64,000 nt of DNA from Rhizobium phaseoli (lineage in GTDB: Bacteria; Pseudomonadota; Alphaproteobacteria; Rhizobiales; Rhizobiaceae), in the NCBI RefSeq assembly GCF_003985125.1, contig NZ_ML133576.1, positions 62,001-126,000 on the forward strand, given 5' to 3'. The notes below the pieces were generated by a model. The model saw nothing but the letters and a program-made list of their open reading frames with translations. It was not told the origin of the DNA and made no database searches. Both the position numbers and the translations under genes were made by a program. Numbering within the stretch: the first letter of the stretch is position 1; every line of letters begins with the position of its first letter. Positions 58,784-64,000 of the stretch are shown in pieces.

Positions 58784-59860
58784 TCAGTTTACGGTCTCGC
58801 CCAAAGTGTCCGCGACATAGGCACCGCGCGCGCCCATCGGCAGCGGATATCCCGTCGTCGTGTCGCATGCCGTCTGATGCTCGAGCTCGGCGTTGAGTTC
58901 GGCCCCGACGATGAGAATGACGACGGACAGCCAGATCCAGATGAGGAAGCCGATCAGCGCACCGAGCGTGCCGTAGGTCGCGTTGTAATTGGCAAAATGA
59001 TCGAGGTAGAAGGAAAAGCCGATCGACATGACGGCCCAGGCGAGCGTCGTCAGCGCCGCCCCCCATGTCATCCATCGGATCCTGGCAGGCTCACGGCTCG
59101 GGCCGAAGCGGTAGACCAATGTCACGGCCACCGCGACAACAAAGAGCAGCAGCGGCCACCTCAAGAGAAGGGCCAGGTGCTCCTTGAACTGGTCGAGCCA
59201 GAGATAAGACAGCATGACGGGCATGACGCCGACGAGCACCACCATGACGACCGCAAAGACCATCGCGCACAAGGTGAAGCAGAGGCCGGTCAGGTTCAGG
59301 CGGAGGAAGCCACGCTTCTCATTCTCCTCATAGGCGACGTTCATCGCGTCGAAGATCGCCAGCGTGCCGCTATGCGTGCTCCAGAGCGCGATGGCAAGGC
59401 CGACGAAGAAGGTGATGCCGAGGGTGCTCTCGCGCTTTTCGACCAGCGCCTTGATCTGATCGGCGATGAGATCAAAGGCGCCGGGCGGCAGGAGGCCGGC
59501 GAGCTCCCGCAGATGTTCTGATATCGTGACCGGATCGGCAACCAGCCCGTAGAGAGAGACGAGTGCCGCCAAAGCGGGAAACAGCGCGAGCAGCAGATAG
59601 AAGGTCACGCCGGCGGCAATCAGCATGATCCGGTCATCCAGCACTTCATGATAGACACGCCAGAACACGTCGCGAAGGCCGCTAATCGGAATCGCCTCAG
59701 GCACGGCGGCGCTGCGCCCATGATCGTCACCGACCCGGTCGGGTTTCCCGGGAGCCATCGAAGCTTGCTGCCGCGCTTCCAACAACACGAGCGCGCCGAC
59801 CGCAGCGGCCGTTATCAGAGCGGCGGTGGGGAACCTCTTGAGGTGAAGCCCGTCTGCCAT
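58784..59860 (-). CDS. YihY/BrkB-family inner-membrane protein
   Basis: 358 aa. A single N-terminal helix (AALITAAAVGALVLLEA) precedes the YihY domain: RVYHEVLDDRIMLIAAGVTFYLLLALFPALAALVSLYG, ALWSTHSGTLAIFDAMNVAYEENEKRGFL and four further helices ending TYGTLGALIGFLIWIWLSVVILIVGAELNAE. Transport or envelope role unknown. ATG 59860 has a strong GGAGGATAAGG; the longer frame from 59989 is unsupported. Confidence 0.9.
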   Translation of the reverse strand: MADGLHLKRFPTAALITAAAVGALVLLEARQQASMAPGKPDRVGDDHGRSAAVPEAIPISGLRDVFWRVYHEVLDDRIMLIAAGVTFYLLLALFPALAALVSLYGLVADPVTISEHLRELAGLLPPGAFDLIADQIKALVEKRESTLGITFFVGLAIALWSTHSGTLAIFDAMNVAYEENEKRGFLRLNLTGLCFTLCAMVFAVVMVVLVGVMPVMLSYLWLDQFKEHLALLLRWPLLLFVVAVAVTLVYRFGPSREPARIRWMTWGAALTTLAWAVMSIGFSFYLDHFANYNATYGTLGALIGFLIWIWLSVVILIVGAELNAELEHQTACDTTTGYPLPMGARGAYVADTLGETVN

Positions 59861-60632
59861 TACCTTATCCTCCGATTTGCTGCGTGGATAACGCCCGAGT
59901 GTCGCTAAAGGATGCAAGCCGTTGCTTCCTGGCGAAGATTCCGAAGAGGGAAGGGGTCCGGCGCGCTGAGAAAGGCCGGGATCCGCCACAGGTTCAAAGA
60001 TTATAAGCCGATGATTTTGTTGGATTCGTTTCGCGCTACGGAACCGAAAGCGAAGTTTAGTTTCGTTACTGCTACGCCGATTTCTTGACCGGGTCGCCGA
60101 TAGCGATCGCTTGACGGCCGTTTACGGCGTCACATTGGAGCGCTGAAACCGTTTATGAGCGCAACTCTGCTGGAATTCCGCCTGCTATCATCGTCGGTCT
60201 TCAGGCATCACACGAAACAGCTGCGCGACAAATCCGCCAAGCAACTCCGCCTTCACCAATGGGCCCAGCGGCAGCGGCCGGCAAGACTTGACTTGTCATC
60301 CACAACAAACATTGGATCCGATTGATGAACCGGCGTCCCGTTCGGCGAGGCCCACAAGCGTGCATCGACGAGGCCGGAACCGCGCGACTCGATCGGAGCG
60401 ATGATGGACAAAGCGTCAGCTTCGCCTCACGTCTAGATCAACACAGCAGACAGCAGCCGACGCCGCTACGCGCGGGCGAAGCGCGCCTTCTCCGGAATTC
60501 ACCCCTCTCGAAGTCCTGCATCGAACTCGGACCGACGCCCTCCCCGACAGATATCAGATGCGCGGCCTCGGCAATCCCCGGGACACCGTTCCAGAGGACG
60601 GAACATCCTCCACGCCCCTGCGAGCACACCCG

Positions 60633-60648
60633 GTTGCCCGCGGACAAC
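60633..60648 (+). other. parS-like palindrome 1
   Basis: GTTGCCCGCGGACAAC, fits GTT-N4-GC-N4-AAC; one mismatch from a perfect palindrome, extended by GG...CC to 18 bp. Flanked by CCCCTG about 20 bases upstream, as is copy 2. Confidence 0.5.
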
Positions 60649-61356
60649 CAACTATCCCGCCAACGTCGCTCGATGACTCGGACCTAAAACATGGCTCGAA
60701 CAAAACTCGTCTGCGCCGGGAGCGCCAGCGCTAGCTTCCAGGAAACCTCGCCCTGATCTCCCGGAAGGGGCCTCGAAAGCTAGACGGGTGCGCCGAGACT
60801 GGAAGGATGCAAGAAGTAATGCTGCGGCGTGTCCTTCGAGGCTCCGGCCTCAGGATGAGGGACGCTGGAGGTTGCCGCGATTGCCCCTCGCCGCGGGGAA
60901 GGGACAGCTTGCGGCTTGTTCCCTTCTCCTCGCAGGCAGGGAGAATATCGCAGCAGCAGAATGAAGGCTGCTGCGGTTAATAGCCAACGCCAAAACGCTT
61001 AAGAGAGCCTGATCCCGAGCGCGCCCGGGGCCTCGAAGGACGAGGCGGGTACGCTAGCATCGCCATCGCTCAAGGAGCCTCACTCTGAAGTGCGGAGGCT
61101 GGAGGCCGAACTTCACGGGGCGAGGTGGCACGCCGTGGGCGGATCGATGCAAGAAGCAGCACTGAAGCGTGCTTGAGGCCTCGTCCTTTTAGCGCTCGCA
61201 CCTCAGAACGACGGAGGTTGGAAATGCCGAACCGGACATGAGCAGAAGAAATCGGCTGCCGGAGGGAGCAACACGGCCTTCCGCGCCGGCTCGATCGGCA
61301 CTCTCGATCCCAACTGGCAGGAATTTCATGCAGGCTCTCCCCCTGTGGGCGAACCG

Positions 61357-61372
61357 GTTGCCCGCGGACAAC
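61357..61372 (+). other. parS-like palindrome 2
   Basis: GTTGCCCGCGGACAAC, identical to copy 1 and sharing the longer CCGGTTGCCCGCGGACAAC string with it. Confidence 0.5.
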
Positions 61373-61807
61373 GGAGCGGTCAAGCGCCATCGTTCGCCGA
61401 TCCGCGCCTGATGAAGTCCGCCAAAGGCAGTCCGGCTCGCCCGCTCGCAGCCAACCCCAGCGCAGCCTGGCGCATCGTTGCGGAAGCGGACAACCGCGCC
61501 CTTGCCACCGACGGCCACGTCGAGTTGCGCCTTTGAGGATCGATGGCAACCACGAAAGCTTGAGGGGCATGCATGCCCGCGCCTCCTCGCTTCGTCGGCT
61601 CGAAGCCCAGCCAATCGTTCCAGCGGAGAGGATGCAACGGAGACGCTCGTGAGGCACGGGTTCAAACCGAGGATGACGCTCGTGTCACACCGCTCAATCC
61701 ACAGATCCCCAACATACAAAGATCAGGGAGACTAGGAATGCCGCGCTGATGACGACGCTTGGCGGGAATGCCACACTCTCGCTCCGACCTCCCCTGGAGC
61801 CCTTCCT

Positions 61808-62086
61808 GGTTAGATTGAAGCATTCTGCCGGAGCAGGTTTTCGTCAGGGCAGAGGCGATTGGCGACGGGCATACCCCAAGGTACGTCCGAGCCGATCGCC
61901 TCTGATCCTGGCTAGAGATGCCCGGCCCACCGGACCCGCCGCTTCGCCGCGGCGAAGCAATCAGTGCGTCCTACGATTCCCAAGTCTTGCAGATTTGCCT
62001 GAAGAATCTGCGGGAGGCTGACTGAAACGGGCCGGCTGATCGACCGGCCGGCTCCGCTTGAGCCAACAGAATGCTTCAATCTAACC
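61808..62086. mobile_element. MITE-like element with 20-bp perfect terminal inverted repeats
   Basis: Left end GGTTAGATTGAAGCATTCTG (61808-61827) is the exact reverse complement of 62067-62086. The 279-bp element has no ORF; internally AGAGGCGAT-TGGC pairs with GCCGATCGCCTCT. No target-site duplication is obvious (flanks ...TTCCT and CGGAA...). It may be a non-autonomous transposon or a structured intergenic repeat. Confidence 0.6.
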
Positions 62087-62183
62087 CGGAAAAGCTCTCG
62101 ATGTGAGCTTTCAGGAGGTTGTCCATTCTGTCCTGGTCGAGAAAGCTGAGGTTGCCAAGCTTCAGTGATTCTCGGAGGACCGA

Positions 62184-62500
62184 ATGAACATTCACAAGAA
62201 TGCCCGTTTGACACCGGGGCGTCGAGAGGAGATGGCACGCGCCGTTCTTGAGGGCGCTTGCTCCAAAGCCGATGCTGTGAGGATATATGGGGGTGACGTC
62301 GAAGGTGGTCGCTCGTTGGACGGCGCGTTTTCTGGCGGATGGCACCGCCGGCATGGCGGACCGGTCGTCGCGGCCGAGGAGAAGTCCGAGACGCACCGCG
62401 ACCAACATTGCCGGCGAGATTGCAGTGTTGCGCTGACAGCGGCTGACAGGCAAGCACATCGCCAAGCAGACGGGCGTGTCGGCGGCAACGACGGCGCAGA
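62184..62500 (+). pseudogene. Truncated, frameshifted IS481-family transposase
   Basis: MNIHKNARLTPGRREEMARAVLEG...AVRIYG is the N-terminus of IS481-type transposases. At a GGGGG run near 62290 one extra G shifts the frame; the other frame then gives VTSKVVARWTARFLADGTAGMADRSSRPRRSP, IAGEIAVLR, an in-frame TGA, and QRLTGKHIAKQTGVSAAT. The helix-turn-helix region is intact when the frame is corrected, but the DDE catalytic core is absent. The remnant ends just before parS-like copy 3. Confidence 0.85.
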
Positions 62501-62507
62501 GCTTCGA

Positions 62508-62523
62508 GTTGTCCGCGGACAAC
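62508..62523 (+). other. parS-like palindrome 3 (perfect)
   Basis: GTTGTCCGCGGACAAC, a perfect 16-bp palindrome with the central GC of the repABC parS pattern. Preceded by GAGCTTCGA; copy 4 has nearly the same flank. Confidence 0.55.
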
Positions 62524-62586
62524 CGCCGGAGTCGGTCACCTTGACTCTCACGGCGAATTTCCGCCGCCGGCAGTCGACGCCCGCAG

Positions 62587-62937
62587 CTATTCCGCGTTAG
62601 CAGCCGCCGGCCGCCTGCGGGCCTGGATGATTTCTTCCACCGCGCTGTCGTATCTCTCATCGGGGAATTCAATATTCCAGAGGAGGCGATGCAGCACCTC
62701 CCGGGGAAGGTTCCGATATCCAAGCTCTTCCAGCCGAAGCAGCATAAGCAGATGGTCGGTCACGACGACCAGTCTCGCATAGGCGCTGAGTTGATGCAGC
62801 GTCGGACGCATGGCTGCATAGGAGTTGAAGCCAAAAGATGCGGCGATGGCTTCATCGAGGTGCGACGACTTAATGTGGGGATATTGCCGCCGCAGAGCTT
62901 TCTTCAAAGCGGCGACATTCGAAGGCGAGAATCTCAT
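62587..62937 (-). CDS. Conserved hypothetical protein of plasmid type
   Basis: About 116 aa from ATG 62937 (62952 or 63030 are alternatives; no clear RBS for any). The start SPSNVAALKKALRRQYPHIKSSHLDEAIAASFGFNSYAAM resembles a domain found at the start of plasmid-encoded rhizobial hypotheticals; the rest, LVVVTDHLLMLLRLEELGYRNLPREVLHRLLWNIE, is helical. Function unknown. It is the only plausible intact gene between the YihY and GFA genes. Confidence 0.6.
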   Translation of the reverse strand: MRFSPSNVAALKKALRRQYPHIKSSHLDEAIAASFGFNSYAAMRPTLHQLSAYARLVVVTDHLLMLLRLEELGYRNLPREVLHRLLWNIEFPDERYDSAVEEIIQARRRPAAANAE

Positions 62938-63179
62938 CGATGGATGGAGCATAGGACGATCCAATGTTCTTGGTCGAAGTCTGCCGATTACGCTTCGACC
63001 GCGGTGAACATGGCCGTCGATAAACTCCAAGCGCCCTTCAACCCGGCAGAAGGTTTGGAATGGGCCCCCAGACTCAGATTCTAGCCTTCAAATCCGCCAC
63101 CCTCAAGGGCCGCGCTTCGCCGGTCTATGCTTATTCACGATGTCTATCACATGACGGATTCAACTAGCGACCGAGCTTC

Positions 63180-63195
63180 GTTGTCCACGGACAAC
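63180..63195 (+). other. parS-like palindrome 4
   Basis: GTTGTCCACGGACAAC, one base (A for G at position 8) from copy 3. Preceded by CGAGCTTC like copy 3. The surrounding 63031-63412 stretch has no supported gene. Confidence 0.5.
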
Positions 63196-63412
63196 GATCA
63201 TATATTCACGCGGGTCACCCGAGACCTGACGGCATTTGCCGCACGCAGCCCGCCTCTCGCCCGCATTTACATCTGCGCAATATCGACGCAACCGCCCGGC
63301 TTGAATTTGCCGCATTGGGTCACTAACTCATGATGAGCTGAAGCGCTGCACCCTCCTAAGCGGCTTCGGCCCGACGGGCAGCACTTCTCCTCCCAGGCTG
63401 TCGGTCACTATC

Positions 63413-63449
63413 GAAGCCCGGCGCATCTCCCCCCCCCGCGCCGGGCTTC
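63413..63449. terminator. Strong hairpin upstream of the GFA gene
   Basis: GAAGCCCGGCGC (63413-63424) and GCGCCGGGCTTC (63438-63449), a perfect 12-bp stem around a C-rich loop. No T-run of length, but such a stem can end transcription in either direction and separates the gene-poor region from the GFA gene. Confidence 0.5.
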
Positions 63450-63602
63450 TGCCCTCCCGAAAAATGCCGACACCTCCTCCTCATCCTTCGAGGCACTTCA
63501 AGCTGAGGCTCTCATCGTCGCTCCGTTCCTTACCCCCGCATCTCTCATCGAATGCTCCTCGGACATTCGACAGGACCAACAGCAAAGCAAGCGAGATTGG
63601 AC

Positions 63603-64000
63603 ATGGAAAGACTTGCACAATGCCACTGCGGATCGCTCCGCGCGAAGACCTCAGGCGACCCGCTGATGGTGAGCCTATGCCACTGCCGTGATTGCCAGCG
63701 CCGAACGGGCGCCGTGGCGGGCAGCGGCGCGATCTTCGAGAAATCCGAGGTGACGATTGAGGGAGAGCGGAAGGTTTTCGTGCGCGACGCGGCGCAGGGG
63801 CGCACCGTTCGGTTTCACTTCTGCCCGAATTGCGGGACGTCCTTATACTGGGAAGGCGACTTCAATCCGAACCTCTGCGTCGTCGCCGTCGGCGCCTTTG
63901 CGGACCCGACGTTTCCTGCGGCCTCGGTGTCCGTCTTCGAACAGTCCAAGCACGAGTGGCTCCATCTGCCTGACGACATCGAGCACGCACAGCGCGGATT
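63603..64000 (+). CDS. GFA-family (glutathione-dependent formaldehyde-activating-like) protein, partial
   Basis: 132 residues visible, open at the right edge. Zinc-cysteine pattern of the GFA family: QCHCGSLRAKTSG, SLCHCRDCQRRTGAVAGSGAIFEKSEV, HFCPNCGTSLYW, then VVAVGAFADPTFPA. Only a minority of this family handles formaldehyde; function of this member is unknown. The ATG begins MERLAQCHCG; a clear RBS is not visible. Confidence 0.88.
   Translation, partial: MERLAQCHCGSLRAKTSGDPLMVSLCHCRDCQRRTGAVAGSGAIFEKSEVTIEGERKVFVRDAAQGRTVRFHFCPNCGTSLYWEGDFNPNLCVVAVGAFADPTFPAASVSVFEQSKHEWLHLPDDIEHAQRG

Larger units (their letters stand above)
59861..62183. other. Gene-poor region with repeats, no supported CDS
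   Basis: About 2.3 kb where no open frame has a recognisable family, codon pattern or RBS. It holds two parS-like palindromes (60633, 61357), dispersed repeat fragments (GCAAGAARYA motif at 60809 and 61149, CTTCGAGG/CCTCAGGATGAGG segments) and a MITE-like element at 61808. The stretch 59861-60600 contains nothing I can call. Confidence 0.6.

Noticed and set aside
57375-58820. 481-codon plus-strand frame opposite the PLP enzyme
   Set aside because: Antisense to a clear gamma-synthase-family gene; no domain recognised.
60322-60687. 121-codon plus-strand frame in the gene-poor region
   Set aside because: No RBS, low-complexity composition and no family; it also crosses a parS-like palindrome.
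60633-63195. The repeated GTTG..CAAC palindromes as a CRISPR array
   Set aside because: Spacing is 670-1150 bp and irregular, the repeats are only 16 bp and no cas gene is present.
63127-63333. 68-codon plus-strand frame upstream of the GFA gene
   Set aside because: It contains a parS-like palindrome, has no RBS and resembles no protein family.

Overview
The window reads as a large secondary replicon of a Rhizobium of the R. etli / R. leguminosarum group. It has uniformly high GC and typical rhizobial palindromic repeats. A repABC replication/partition cassette (about 31.6-35.3 kb) shows that it is plasmid or chromid DNA. The company of panC-panB and oxyR-katG near repABC resembles what I know of R. 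etli plasmid p42f; that comparison is from memory, not from a search.

Layout. (1) 0.1-20.7 kb: a D-apiose/apioside utilisation region. A FadR-type GntR regulator faces oiaX-oiaK-lerI-derI. Then come apnO, a ribose-type ABC importer with its DUF2291 lipoprotein, apsD and apnL, a DhaK/DhaL kinase pair, and a second family-1 ABC importer. The second importer encloses a cytoplasmic glycosidase of the DUF5060/apiosidase-like type. One 13-bp motif, CTCATYATACCAG, occurs exactly three times here, before oiaX, before apnO and before the second importer. This implies a single regulon: import of apiosides, cleavage inside the cell, then apiose -> apionolactone -> apionate -> 3-oxo-isoapionate -> its 4-phosphate -> L-erythrulose 1-P -> D-erythrulose 4-P -> D-erythrose 4-P. 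(2) 20.7-22.2 kb: a decayed isochorismatase-like gene, a tiny lipoprotein and a membrane protein. (3) 22.2-31.4 kb: a second carbohydrate locus of unknown substrate, with two ROK regulators, a Gfo/Idh/MocA dehydrogenase, an ABC importer and a TIM-barrel isomerase. (4) 31.5-35.3 kb: repA-repB-ctRNA-repC. (5) 35.3-44.4 kb: a chemoreceptor next to a di-haem cytochrome c peroxidase, a ProQ/FinO-like protein, panCB, oxyR and katG. (6) 44.4-59.9 kb: assorted accessory metabolism, including two short-chain dehydrogenases, DUF3299, a flavin split-barrel protein, LysR and HxlR regulators, and a thioesterase/acyl-CoA ligase/thiolase cassette. Two cupins, an NmrA-like protein, a trans-sulfuration-type PLP enzyme and a YihY-type membrane protein follow. 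(7) 59.9-63.6 kb: an almost gene-free stretch holding repeats, a MITE-like element, an IS481 relic and four copies of a parS-like 16-bp palindrome. (8) A GFA-family gene runs off the right edge.

The two observations I rate highest are the operator-linked apioside regulon with an intracellular apiosidase candidate, and the cluster of parS-like sites about 28 kb from repABC. Their shared TTGTC-N6-GACAA core (also found between repA and repB) suggests an extended or displaced centromere. All family assignments come from reading motifs by eye. No database search was run.
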